A DNA stretch of 32,865 bases from Micromonospora sp. ATCC 39149. Lineage in GTDB: Bacteria; Actinomycetota; Actinomycetes; Mycobacteriales; Micromonosporaceae. The stretch spans positions 1,877,754 to 1,910,618 of the forward strand of contig NZ_GG657738.1 of assembly GCF_000158815.1 (NCBI RefSeq), given 5' to 3'. The position numbers and the translations under genes are program-made. The notes under the pieces were generated by a model. It had not been told where the DNA came from and searched no databases. It saw only the letters and a program-made list of their open reading frames with translations. Below, piece by piece: positions 9,515 to 17,588 of the stretch; the first letter of the stretch is position 1; each line of letters opens with the position of its first letter.

Positions 9515-10159
9515 ATGAGCGTCGTCGCGACATCAGCGGGAGTCCGCGACCCGCACGTCGTCGTGCCCTTCGCCGACGGGACGCCCGAGGTGGCGAGGCT
9601 CAGCTTCGACAGCGGCCTGGCCCAGCTTGGCCTGCGCGTGGACGAGCAGTTGACCGGACTGATGGCGGCGGACTTCGCACACCCGCTGCCGCTGGTCTGG
9701 GCGGCCGGCCACAACGTCCACGTCGAGTACCCGGTGGGCTCAGGGTTGCTGCGCCACATGGGCCCCAACACCGTACGCCTGAGCCCAGCAGTGCCGTGGG
9801 CGTTCGATGTGCACGGCGGCGCCGAACACCTCGACGCCGACCTCACCGGCCTCGATGTGCGTTCGGTCGCGTTCCACTGCGGCGCGACTCACCTGCGGCT
9901 CAGCCTGGGCCATCCAACGGTATCGACCACGCTCCGCCTCACCTCCGTGAGGGATCTTCGCGTCGACCGACCCGCCGACGTACCGGTGCGGCTGGAGATC
10001 GGCAAGGGCGCCACCAAGGTGATGCTCGACGACCGGTGGTTCGGCGCGGCCGGCGGTGGGCTGATCGAACAGTCGTCCCGGCCGCACACCGGCGACCGCT
10101 GGTACCAGGTGATCGTGTCCGGCAGCGCCGACACCGTGACGATCGGCGCGGTCGCCTGA
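9515..10159 (+). CDS. Hypothetical beta-rich protein
   Basis: A 214-residue protein that I do not recognise. No signal peptide or membrane segment is visible. The C-terminal half (about 105-214) alternates short hydrophobic strands with turns ([40 protein letters not shown]) and ends [19 protein letters not shown]. This looks like a beta-helix or beta-sandwich, similar in feel to bactofilin- or adhesin-like repeats. ATG 9515 is supported by GGAGG six bases upstream. It is divergent from the LAL regulator and its stop overlaps the Tat signal start of the next (broken) gene by TGATG, so it heads a four-gene run. Function unknown. Confidence 0.7.
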   Translation: MSVVATSAGVRDPHVVVPFADGTPEVARLSFDSGLAQLGLRVDEQLTGLMAADFAHPLPLVWAAGHNVHVEYPVGSGLLRHMGPNTVRLSPAVPWAFDVHGGAEHLDADLTGLDVRSVAFHCGATHLRLSLGHPTVSTTLRLTSVRDLRVDRPADVPVRLEIGKGATKVMLDDRWFGAAGGGLIEQSSRPHTGDRWYQVIVSGSADTVTIGAVA

Positions 10160-10555
10160 TGGGGTCGCGGCGCATCACCCGCGGGTCGCTGTTGAAGATG
10201 GGACTCATCGGCGTACCGGCCGCCACCGCTTCACTCGGTGGCGGGGACGAATCCGGCCGCCGGATGTCCGACCTCCGGACGACCGACGAGCCTGCACCGG
10301 CACGGTATGCATCTGCCCGCAGCGATGAACGGTGGGCCGCACCAGCAGACCGCGCGGCACGTCTACCTCGGCATGGCCGGCCCGTTCATCGTCGACGACC
10401 CGACACGCAGCCGGGGCATCCTCGGGGACACGATCTGCGTCGATGGGGCGCCCACGTCGGAGGACCGGGAACTGATGGGCCAGTTCGTCGTCGTCGAGCC
10501 CGGCCAAGTCGCCCGGAAGACCCCACCACAGTCGTTGAGGAAGAGGTCATCGTGA
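10159..10555 (+). pseudogene. Multicopper oxidase remnant, internally deleted and frame-broken
   Basis: Starts with a Tat-type signal in one frame (SRRITRGSLLKMGLIG, ATG 10159). The reading then moves to another frame (about 10238 onward) that carries separated pieces of a bilirubin-oxidase/CotA-like multicopper oxidase. These are LHRHGMHLPAAMNGGPHQ (first copper-ligand region; normally LHWHGMH), HVYLGMAGPFIVDDP (end of domain one), ILGDTICVDG (start of a middle part) and EDRELMGQFVVVEPG (the C-terminal copper site region, normally HEDxGMMGQFVVVEPG). About 400 residues are expected for an intact enzyme; only about 105 remain in the second frame. The HPH copper motif and the C-terminal HCH motif are missing. 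At least three internal deletions are needed. It cannot be an active oxidase. Confidence 0.8.
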
Positions 10556-11232
10556 GAAAGGCATTGATTATCGGCGGTGGTATCGGCGGCACGGCCACCT
10601 CCCGGACGGCACCGTCAGCGTCTGCGTACGGCGCGGCGCACTCCAGAAGGCTCTACCTGGTACGGGAGTCCGGCGAGACCTGCTGGTTCGCCAACCTGCA
10701 CCGCTCCGACGAACCCACCCGCAAGGAACTGGCTGCCATCCCGACGGCGCAGTGGCAGCGCCAACTGCGTGACCTGTTCGCCGATGACCTACCGGTCATC
10801 AACGAGATAGTCACCGACAGCGTCGGGGACGTCGGCGCTCACCTGGTCTACGACATCCCCACCAGCCCCGTGTGGCACCGCGGCCCGGCCTTGCTCATCG
10901 GCGACGCGGTACACGCCACCTCACCGTCGGCCGGCCAAGGCGTTTCCATGGCCGTCGAGGACGCCGTCATCCTGGCCAGATGTCTGCGCGACGCGCCGGA
11001 CACCAACGCCGCCTCCACCGCCTACGAACAGTTGCGCAGGCCCAGGGTGGAAAGGGTCGTCGCCTATTCCAAGACCCTCTCCAACAGCAAGACCGCCGGC
11101 CCCGTGGCGCGGGTCCTCCGCGACCTCATGATGCCCATCGCCCTGAAACTCTTCGCCGGCCCGAAGTCTCACTCCTGGATGTACACCCACCACATCGACT
11201 GGAACGAAAAAGTCGCGATGCACGTGGCCTGA
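10552..11232 (+). pseudogene. FAD-dependent monooxygenase, internally deleted
   Basis: An uninterrupted 226-residue frame starts at GTG 10552 (GTGA overlap with the previous remnant, GAGGAAGAGG upstream). It begins like a PHBH-type flavin monooxygenase (KALIIGGGIGGTAT, the FAD dinucleotide motif). Within 25 residues it jumps to the C-terminal third: WFANLHRSDEPTRKEL, then the second FAD motif LLIGDAVHATSPSAGQGVSM and the terminal helices. Family members have about 380-400 residues, so roughly 160 residues of the FAD/NADPH and substrate region are gone, including the DG motif. The frame is kept, so a stable short protein could be made, but it should not bind FAD normally. Probably once partnered the multicopper oxidase in an oxidative tailoring or detoxification operon. 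Confidence 0.82.
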
Positions 11233-11276
11233 GGCCGATATCGAAATTGTCAGAACAAGAGACAGGTGCACGTTAG

Positions 11277-11807
11277 ATGCCGTCGAATATGTCCCGTAGT
11301 TCCGCCTCGCCGATGCCCGGCCGGGTGGCATCCGTCCTGCTCTGGCTCCTGGTCGTCTTCGTAGGAGTTCAGTTCGGCGCCGGCTTGTACGAGAAGATCG
11401 TCGTCGTGCCGCTCTGGGACAGCGTGCCGCCGCGCGATGTCCTCGCCGCCATGGAACGGTCGGGCATGTACAACGCCGGCCGTGTTTTCTGGCCGTTCGT
11501 ATCACCGGTCGTCGCACTGCTTGCCGTCGCGAACATCGTGGCGTGGCGCGGCAACCGGGCCAACCGGCACTGGGTGCTGGGTGCTGGCATCATCATGCTG
11601 GGATACGCCATTTTCAGCTACAGTTACTTCGTTCCCCAGATGCTCATGTTGCAGAGCTCCGCCGGTTCCTGGCCAGAATCGAAAATCTCCGCGACAGTCC
11701 AGTGGTGGACCAGCTTGAACTACCTCCGCATGCTCCTCGGGGCAGCAGGCTGGTCCTGCGCGCTCCGGGCGCTGTCGCTGGCGGCCGCCGCCAACGGCCG
11801 CGGATAG
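11277..11807 (+). CDS. DUF1772-like (anthrone oxygenase family) membrane protein
   Basis: A 176-residue membrane protein with four hydrophobic helices near 17-36, 66-88, 97-116 and 150-170. The pattern GAGLYEKIVVVPLW after helix one and the overall size resemble DUF1772 / anthrone-oxygenase-like proteins, which are often found with flavin enzymes and are sometimes cofactor-free oxygenases. AGGTG lies eight bases before ATG 11277; ATG 11289 is an alternative. It follows the broken monooxygenase by 44 bases on the same strand and closes this gene run. Family call is by length, topology and context, so function stays open. Confidence 0.65.
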   Translation: MPSNMSRSSASPMPGRVASVLLWLLVVFVGVQFGAGLYEKIVVVPLWDSVPPRDVLAAMERSGMYNAGRVFWPFVSPVVALLAVANIVAWRGNRANRHWVLGAGIIMLGYAIFSYSYFVPQMLMLQSSAGSWPESKISATVQWWTSLNYLRMLLGAAGWSCALRALSLAAAANGRG

Positions 11808-11849
11808 CTGCGCGGGGGAAGGCAACAGCGGGCCACCCCGCTGCGCCCG

Positions 11850-12035
11850 TCGGTCGACTCGGCGCAGTTCCCCGCCAGCTCCTCGGCCGGCTCGGGCTCC
11901 CCGAGGATCCGCTCCCGGCCCACCGCCCGCCCCAACTCCACCGCCTGCGGGGCCGGCAACGGGCCCACGTCGAGCAGGCGGGCACCGTCGGACCACAGCC
12001 CGGTCAGGCGGTTTCGCGCAGCGGCCGGCCCGACC
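11850..12035 (-). pseudogene. Fragment of AfsR-like NB-ARC ATPase domain
   Basis: A minus-strand frame within the gap between the membrane protein and the ABC operon reads RNRLTGLWSDGARLLDVGPL, then PAPQAVELGRAVGRERI and EPEPAEELAGNC. This matches the pattern of the NB-ARC domain in AfsR/SARP-type regulators, where 'SRxRLxGL...LxVxPLxxxEAVxLLxRxxGxERV..EPEAAxELxxxCGGLPLA' is usual. Neither the SARP DNA-binding part nor Walker motifs are nearby, so this is a scrap of about 60 residues. The rest of 11808-12160 shows no gene. Confidence 0.6.
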
Positions 12036-12162
12036 TGCATCCGGCCCTCAACGCATGGAGAACCGATTCGACCCGACGCCAGGTTCGGCAGATGCGTCGA
12101 CCTGGTAAACGCCGGGTTGCTGAGATGTTTCCTCACGGATTAACGAAGGTCCCGCGAACCCC

Positions 12163-12191
12163 TTGACCACCGCTCCGGACTGACCTACGTT
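12163..12191 (+). promoter_or_regulatory. Sigma-70-type promoter of the sugar ABC operon
   Basis: TTGACC (12163-12168), 17 bases, TACGTT (12186-12191). Good match and ideal spacing, located 116 bases before the binding-protein start and immediately before the operator-like palindromes. Confidence 0.6.
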
Positions 12192-12196
12192 CTGGC

Positions 12197-12220
12197 GAAC
12201 CGATTCGGCGAATCGATTCG
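12197..12220. promoter_or_regulatory. Operator-like palindromes after the ABC promoter
   Basis: CGAATCGATTCG (12209-12220) is a perfect 12-base palindrome, and a related ACCGATTCGG element sits directly before it (12200-12208 region). A third half-site, AACCGATTCGAC, occurs near 12060. The position just downstream of the -10 fits repression by a LacI-family sugar regulator. The regulator gene is not in the window. Confidence 0.55.
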
Positions 12221-12307
12221 ACGATCTACCCACCAGCGTGCCCCGCTGCCCGCGAGCCGGCGGTCAGCTCGGGCACCCTCCGGCTGAACAGGTAAAGGGG
12301 ATCATTC

Positions 12308-13558
12308 GTGAAGACCTTTGGAACAGGCCAGCGCGTCTTCGGGGTGGCGCTGGCGGCCCTGATCGCGGCCAGCGGCACCGTCGCGTGCTCGTCGTCGGAG
12401 GAAACCTCGGGCGACGCCGCCGGCTCGTACGCCATCTGGGACCCGTACCCGCAGTTCGACGGCGGCTCGGACTGGGTCAAGCTGCTCACCAAGTGCGGCA
12501 CCGATGCCGGGGTGACGGTCACCCGGACCGGCTACGACACCACCGACCTGACGAACAAGGCGCTGCTCGCGGCGCAGCAGGGCAACTCGCCCGACGTGCT
12601 CATCGTGGACAACCCGGTCGTGTCCACGCTCGCCGAGGCCGGCGTCCTGACCACCACCGAGGAGAACAAGCTCGACACGTCCGCGATGTCGGCGAACCTG
12701 CTCGGCGCCGGCCAGAGCGGCGGCAAGACGTACGGGGTGCCGATCGGTGCCAACACCCTGGCCCTGTACTACAACAGGGCGGTGCTGACCGCCGCCGGCG
12801 TCGACCCGGCCTCGGTCACCGACTGGGCCACGCTGAACGCCGCCCTGGCGAAGGTGGCCGCCGCCGGCAAGAAGGGCATCACCTTCTCCGCCATCGGCAC
12901 CGAGGAGGGCAGCTTCCAGTTCCTGCCGTGGTTCTGGGGCAGCGGCGCACGGCTGACCACGCTCGACTCCCCCGAGGCCGTCGCGGCGGTGTCCCTGTGG
13001 ACCGACTGGCTGAAGAAGGGCCACGCTCCGAACTCGGTCATCAACAACACCCAGACGACGAGCTGGCAGGAGTTCGCCAGCGGCGAGTACGCCTTCGCCG
13101 AGAACGGCACCTGGCAGCTCGGCAACGCCAAGAAGCTCGGCTTCGAGTACGGCATCATCGCTATCCCGGCCACGGCCGGCGGCCCGGCCCCCGCGCCGAC
13201 CGGCGGAGAGTTCGTCACCATCCCCGCGCAGAAGCAGGCCGACCGGTACGCCACCTCGCAGAAGCTGGTCGCCTGCCTGACCAGCGACGACAACCTGCTG
13301 GCCACCGACACGACGCTGTCCTACATCGCGCCCACCCCAGAGGCGCAGGCCAAGCAGGTGGCCGCGAACCCGGAGCTGAAGGTGTGGGTCGAGGCGGTCG
13401 GCGCGGCCAAGGGCCGCACCGGCGACGACCTCGGCACGAAGTACCCGAAGATCTCCGAGCAGCTGTGGAAGGCCGTCCAGGCGGCGCTGAGCGGGTCGAA
13501 GACGCCGCAGGCCGCGATGACCGAGGCACAGTCGGCTGCCGCCGCGGCGACGAAGTAG
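12308..13558 (+). CDS. Sugar ABC transporter substrate-binding lipoprotein
   Basis: A 416-residue extracellular solute-binding protein of the MalE-like family 1. The N-terminus is a lipoprotein signal with lipobox TVAC (Cys27), after which an Asp/Ser-rich tether begins. Typical features: SPDVLIVDNPVVSTLAEAGV (family signature around residue 95), YGVPIGANTLALYYNRAVL (near 145), and SGEYAFAENGTWQL in the second lobe. The start is GTG 12308 with AAAGGGG about eight bases upstream. It is the first and probably most abundant product of a three-gene operon with two permeases. No ATPase gene follows; in actinomycetes such importers usually share a common MsiK-type ATPase. The sugar is unknown; no sugar hydrolase lies in the operon. 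Confidence 0.9.
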   Translation: MKTFGTGQRVFGVALAALIAASGTVACSSSEETSGDAAGSYAIWDPYPQFDGGSDWVKLLTKCGTDAGVTVTRTGYDTTDLTNKALLAAQQGNSPDVLIVDNPVVSTLAEAGVLTTTEENKLDTSAMSANLLGAGQSGGKTYGVPIGANTLALYYNRAVLTAAGVDPASVTDWATLNAALAKVAAAGKKGITFSAIGTEEGSFQFLPWFWGSGARLTTLDSPEAVAAVSLWTDWLKKGHAPNSVINNTQTTSWQEFASGEYAFAENGTWQLGNAKKLGFEYGIIAIPATAGGPAPAPTGGEFVTIPAQKQADRYATSQKLVACLTSDDNLLATDTTLSYIAPTPEAQAKQVAANPELKVWVEAVGAAKGRTGDDLGTKYPKISEQLWKAVQAALSGSKTPQAAMTEAQSAAAAATK

Positions 13559-13566
13559 CCGCACGG

Positions 13567-14538
13567 ATGAGCGCCACCACGCGATCGCCCCGTGACCGGG
13601 CGGCACCAGCGCCCGCCCGGTCACGGGCCCACCCGGCCCGCCGGCTGGCGCGCGGCGACACGGGGCGCTGGGCGGCCTGGGCCTTCCTGCTTCCGTTGCT
13701 GGCCTACCTGCTCGCCTTCTACGCGTACCCGCTCTACCGCAACCTGGACCTCAGCCTGCGCGACTACACGGTGCGCTCGTTCGTGCGCGGCGACGCGCCC
13801 TTCATCGGCCTGGCGAACTACCGCGAGGTGGCCGACAACCCGACGTTCGTGCCGGCGGTGACGCACACCCTCGTGTTCACCGCTGCCTCGCTGGTGCTCC
13901 AGTTCGGCATCGGCATGGCGCTGGCGGTCTTCTTCCACCAGCATTTCCGGCTGTCCGCCACGCTCCGGGCGCTCTTCCTCGTGCCGTGGCTGCTGCCGCT
14001 GATCGTGTCGTCGTCCACCTGGTCCTGGATGCTCAACAGCGAGGCCGGCGTGGTGAACACGTTCCTCGGGGCGCTGGGGCTCGCCCCGGTCAACTGGCTC
14101 ACCTCGCCGAACTGGTCGCTCGCCTCGGTGATCATCGCCAACGTGTGGATCGGCATCCCGTTCAACCTCGTGCTGCTCTACAGCGGCTTACAGGGCATCT
14201 CGCCGCAGGTCTACGAGGCCGCCGCATTGGACGGGGCCACCGGGTGGAAGCGGTTCTGGCGCCTGACGTTCCCGCTGCTGCGCCCGGTCTCCGCTATCAC
14301 CCTGCTGCTCGGCCTGGTCTACACGCTCAAAGTCTTCGACATCATCTGGATCATGACGCGGGGCGGCCCGGCCGACTCCTCCACCACCCTCGCCACCTGG
14401 TCGTACCAGCTCGGGTTCGGCAGCCTGCTGCCGCAGTTCGGGCCGGGTGCCGCGGTGGGCAACCTGCTCATCGTGGCGGCCCTGGCGTTCGGGCTGGTCT
14501 ACATCCGCGTCCAGCGCCGGCAGGGAGGCACGGAATGA
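13567..14538 (+). CDS. Sugar ABC transporter permease (MalF/UgpA type)
   Basis: A 323-residue inner-membrane permease with six predicted helices after a basic, Pro-rich cytoplasmic N-terminus of about 35 residues. The ATPase-docking EAA loop is clear: YEAAALDGATGWKRFWRLTF (near residue 217). The helix after it runs through LLLGLVYTLKVFDIIWIMT, a segment common in this family. ATG 13567 follows the binding-protein stop by eight bases. The gene overlaps the next permease by ATGA, so translation is coupled. It forms the heterodimeric channel with the following permease. Confidence 0.9.
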   Translation: MSATTRSPRDRAAPAPARSRAHPARRLARGDTGRWAAWAFLLPLLAYLLAFYAYPLYRNLDLSLRDYTVRSFVRGDAPFIGLANYREVADNPTFVPAVTHTLVFTAASLVLQFGIGMALAVFFHQHFRLSATLRALFLVPWLLPLIVSSSTWSWMLNSEAGVVNTFLGALGLAPVNWLTSPNWSLASVIIANVWIGIPFNLVLLYSGLQGISPQVYEAAALDGATGWKRFWRLTFPLLRPVSAITLLLGLVYTLKVFDIIWIMTRGGPADSSTTLATWSYQLGFGSLLPQFGPGAAVGNLLIVAALAFGLVYIRVQRRQGGTE

Positions 14539-15353
14539 GACGGGCCACAACGTGGTGGAAGACCGGCATCGGCCTGACGCTGACGGCCCTGATGCTGTTC
14601 CCGGTCTACTGGATGGTCAACGTCTCGTTCACCCGGGACGAGGACATGCGCAAGTCCCCGCCGGACCTGCTGCCGCTGCACGGCACGCTCGACGGGTACC
14701 GCGCCGTCCTCGACCAGCAACTGCCCTACCTCGGGACCAGCCTGCTCGTCGGGTTCGGAACGGTCGCCCTCACGCTGGTCATCGCCGCACCGGCCGGCTA
14801 CTCCCTGGCCAGGCTGCGTCCCGCTGGCGGCGCGGCGGTGAGCTTCGTGCTCCTCGTCGCCCAGATGATCCCGGGGATCATCATGGCGATGGGCTTCTAC
14901 GCCATCTACCTCAACCTGGGGGTGCTCAACACCCTGCCGGGGCTGATCGTCGCCGATGCCACGATCGCCGTGCCGTTCGGGGTGCTGATCTTCCAGGCGT
15001 TCATGTCCGGCATCCCTGAGGAGATCACTCAGGCGGCGCGGGTGGACGGCGCCGGTCCGCTGCGAACCTTCTGGTCGATCATCATGCCGGTCAGCCGCAA
15101 CGCCAGCGTCACGGTCGCCCTGTTCGCCTTCCTCTGGGCATGGTCGGACTTCGTCTTCGCGTCCACGCTCAACGGCGGTGGCGCGCTGCGGCCGATCACC
15201 CTCGGCATCTACCAGTACATCGGCAACAACAACCAGCAGTGGAACGCCATCATGGCCACCGCGGTCGTGGCGTCGGTCCCCGCAGCCGTGCTGCTGGTCG
15301 TCGCCCAGCGCTACATCGCCGCCGGCGTCACCACCGGCGCGGTGAAGGACTGA
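14535..15353 (+). CDS. Sugar ABC transporter permease (MalG/UgpE type)
   Basis: A 272-residue permease, second channel subunit. The EAA loop reads EEITQAARVDGAGPLRTFWS (near residue 163) followed by IIMPVSRNASVTVALFAF, with the helix WAWSDFVFASTLNGG typical of MalG-like subunits. GGGAGG stands before ATG 14535. The gene overlaps the preceding permease by ATGA. Last gene of the importer operon; the downstream 90 bases hold only weak hairpins. Confidence 0.9.
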   Translation: MRRATTWWKTGIGLTLTALMLFPVYWMVNVSFTRDEDMRKSPPDLLPLHGTLDGYRAVLDQQLPYLGTSLLVGFGTVALTLVIAAPAGYSLARLRPAGGAAVSFVLLVAQMIPGIIMAMGFYAIYLNLGVLNTLPGLIVADATIAVPFGVLIFQAFMSGIPEEITQAARVDGAGPLRTFWSIIMPVSRNASVTVALFAFLWAWSDFVFASTLNGGGALRPITLGIYQYIGNNNQQWNAIMATAVVASVPAAVLLVVAQRYIAAGVTTGAVKD

Positions 15354-15442
15354 CCCAATTGCATCCGGCGAAAACGGCGTGCGGCGCGGGCAGGACCCGC
15401 TTGCGCCAGAACGCCGGGCCGGTCCGCACCTCCTCGCTCTCG

Positions 15443-15769
15443 TCACGAGCGAGCCGCCTCGCCGGCCACCGGTAACAGCCGTCCGGGACGCTGCCGCCGG
15501 GCTTCCATGTCGGCCAGGACACTGTCGGCTACCTCGTTTATCAACTCCCGGGACACGTCCGCGTCGTACACGTCCGCCAGGTGCGCGGCGATCTCCCGCT
15601 CGTCAGCCCTTTCGCGTACCGCGACAGGATCGCCCCGTCGAAACCCATCGAGGCCGGGACGTGCCTGGGCACGATCCGCGGAGCGACGAGACCGCCATCG
15701 CGGCGTCCCTGCAGCCGTGGCCGCGGTCCACGAGAGGCCGCTCGCGCAGGCGCTCCTGCCGCCCATCAA
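15443..15769 (-). mobile_element. IS256-type (mutator) transposase remnant, frameshifted
   Basis: The minus strand carries a mid-part of an IS256-family transposase split over two frames. One frame gives PRIVPRH and GFDGAILSRYAKGLT; the next gives REIAAHLADVYDADVSRELI and then VLADMEARRQRPGR. These are consecutive in intact transposases (the segment before the catalytic DDE core). A one-base break separates them near 15597. The catalytic core and the terminal inverted repeats were not found, so the element is dead. It marks a past insertion between the ABC operon and the exporter/monooxygenase pair. Confidence 0.72.
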
Positions 15770-16175
15770 GTTATTTGGTCCCCACCTGCAGCGCGGCCAG
15801 ACAGAGATGTCGGCTTGCTGCGGGGCTGGTCCAGGCCGCTGAACTCCAGGTCAGGTCTCCAGGCCCACGCCTGCCTCCGGTGCGTAGGCACTAGGACAAC
15901 GCGAGTGGCTCGTTCAGGTGCACCAGGCAGAGACGGTGGCGGGAGACGATGCCCTGTGGGGCGCCGGACGGAAGTGTTGGAGGCGTGAACTTTCCGCTTC
16001 CTTGCCCGGCGGTGTCTCAAGTGATCAACAGGTGGCGAGTCGCCGAAGATGCGCGACCTGATCGAGCCGGATGCAGCGGTGCCGCCGCTGGGCCTAGGCC
16101 GGCACGGAGCCGGTCATGACGAGCACGGGTGCAGGTCCACGCACCTGCTCGCAACCAAGAATGAAAGGAACTTCC
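15770..16175. other. Gap before the MFS gene; nothing recognised
   Basis: About 400 bases with no convincing gene on either strand. It may include flanks of the dead IS256 element and the promoter of the exporter gene, but I see no clear -35/-10 pair. Confidence 0.4.
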
Positions 16176-17588
16176 GTGTCCACAGCTGTGGTTTCCCCGG
16201 CGCGTACGGTTTCCCCGGTCCGTCTCGGGAGGCGGTCCGTCGGTGCCCTCGGCATCCTGGCACTCGCCCTCGGCACCCTGCAGTCGGTGGTGGAGCCTGC
16301 GCTCCCGCTGCTGCAACGTGAGCTGGGGGTAAGCCCTGCCGAAGGGGCATTGGTCACCACCGCGCTCCTCGTCACCGGCGCGGTGCTCACACCTGTGGCC
16401 GGCAAACTCGGCGACCGCTACGGCGGAAAGCGGGTGCTGCTCTGGCTGATGGCCGTGGTCTCGGCGGGTGGTCTGTTGGCCGGCCTGGCGCCGAACCTGC
16501 CGGTGTTGCTGCTCGGTCAGGTCTTGCAGGGTGTCATGGTGGGTGCGCTGCCGCTCTCCTTCATCCTGGTGCGCAAACATCTCTCGAAAGGTGAGTCGCA
16601 GGCGGCCATCGGGGTGGTTCTCGCACTGTTCACGGGCGGCGGCATCATCGGGATGTTGGTTGCCGGGCCGATCGCGCACGGACTGTCCTGGCAGTGGATC
16701 TTCGTACTACCGACGATCGCGATCATCGCGGCGACGGTGGCCGTGGCTCGTTTGATGCCGCACGACCCGCCGATACCGTCGGACGACAGGATCGACTGGC
16801 CTGGCGTGGCCCTGCTGAGCGGCACGCTGCTCGCGCTCATGGTCGGGTTTGTGACGGTGACCAGCGGCGATCTGCCGCCACTCGCGGTCGTTTCCATCGT
16901 GGTGATCGTGGCCGCCCTCGCAACCGGATGGGTGGTCGTCGAGCGCCGGGCAGCCTCGCCGATGGTCGATCTGCAGATGCTGGCGAAGCCGGACATGCGG
17001 AATGCGATCGTGCTCACCTTCGTCATGTCCATCACCTTCGGAATGGTGGTCATCCTGATCCCGCAGATGTTCGCGGTGTCGGCCGACGGGTACGGCTTCG
17101 GACTCAACACCACCGAAATCGGACTGCTCCTGCTGCCCGGCGCCATCGCCGGAGCGGTGAGCGATTCGATCGGCGGATTCGCGGCGCGGCGTTTCGGTCC
17201 GCGTGCGGTGGTCATCGTGGCAATCGGCGTCACGACGGTCGCGATGATCGCCCTGGCGGCGCTGCACGACGCCGCCTGGCAGCCCGCTGTCGCGAAGGTG
17301 CTTACCGCGTTCGCTGCGGGTGCCGGCACCACGGCGTTGCTCGCCAGCACCGCCTCTGCCATGAAAGCCAAGGACACCGGCATCGCCACCAGCCTGCTCG
17401 TGGTGACCCGCCTGTTCGGCGTCATCGTGGGCGCCCAGGTCGGCGGCACGATTCTCGCCGCGGGGGCCGACCCGAGGACCGGTCTGCCGACCGAATCGGC
17501 CTTCGTCACAGGGCTCCTCATCGCCGGCCTCGTCACCGCATTGTCACTGATCGTTTTCCGCATCACCAAGAACGGGGCCCGGACATGA
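16176..17588 (+). CDS. MFS drug exporter, DHA2-like, about 14 membrane helices
   Basis: A 470-residue major facilitator. About fourteen hydrophobic segments can be counted, which fits the DHA2/EmrB-type proton antiporter group. Motif A between helices two and three reads GKLGDRYGGKRVLL, and motif C-like glycine-rich sequence TGGGIIGMLVAGPIAHGLSW (near 160) is typical of antiporters. Start GTG 16176 is preceded by AAAGGAA at seven bases; the upstream ATG 16161 contains that ribosome site and is less likely. Its stop overlaps the start of the flavin monooxygenase (ATGA), so export and chemical modification are made together. Substrate unknown; a drug, toxin or own metabolite is likely. Confidence 0.87.
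   Translation: MSTAVVSPARTVSPVRLGRRSVGALGILALALGTLQSVVEPALPLLQRELGVSPAEGALVTTALLVTGAVLTPVAGKLGDRYGGKRVLLWLMAVVSAGGLLAGLAPNLPVLLLGQVLQGVMVGALPLSFILVRKHLSKGESQAAIGVVLALFTGGGIIGMLVAGPIAHGLSWQWIFVLPTIAIIAATVAVARLMPHDPPIPSDDRIDWPGVALLSGTLLALMVGFVTVTSGDLPPLAVVSIVVIVAALATGWVVVERRAASPMVDLQMLAKPDMRNAIVLTFVMSITFGMVVILIPQMFAVSADGYGFGLNTTEIGLLLLPGAIAGAVSDSIGGFAARRFGPRAVVIVAIGVTTVAMIALAALHDAAWQPAVAKVLTAFAAGAGTTALLASTASAMKAKDTGIATSLLVVTRLFGVIVGAQVGGTILAAGADPRTGLPTESAFVTGLLIAGLVTALSLIVFRITKNGART

Noticed and set aside
12302..13624. A 440-codon minus-strand frame opposite the binding-protein gene
   Set aside because: Shadow of the substrate-binding lipoprotein, which has a lipobox, family signature and ribosome site on the plus strand.
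16694..17584. Plus-strand frame leading into the monooxygenase
   Set aside because: Out-of-frame reading of the MFS exporter; the monooxygenase begins at ATG 17585 where the ATGA overlap occurs.
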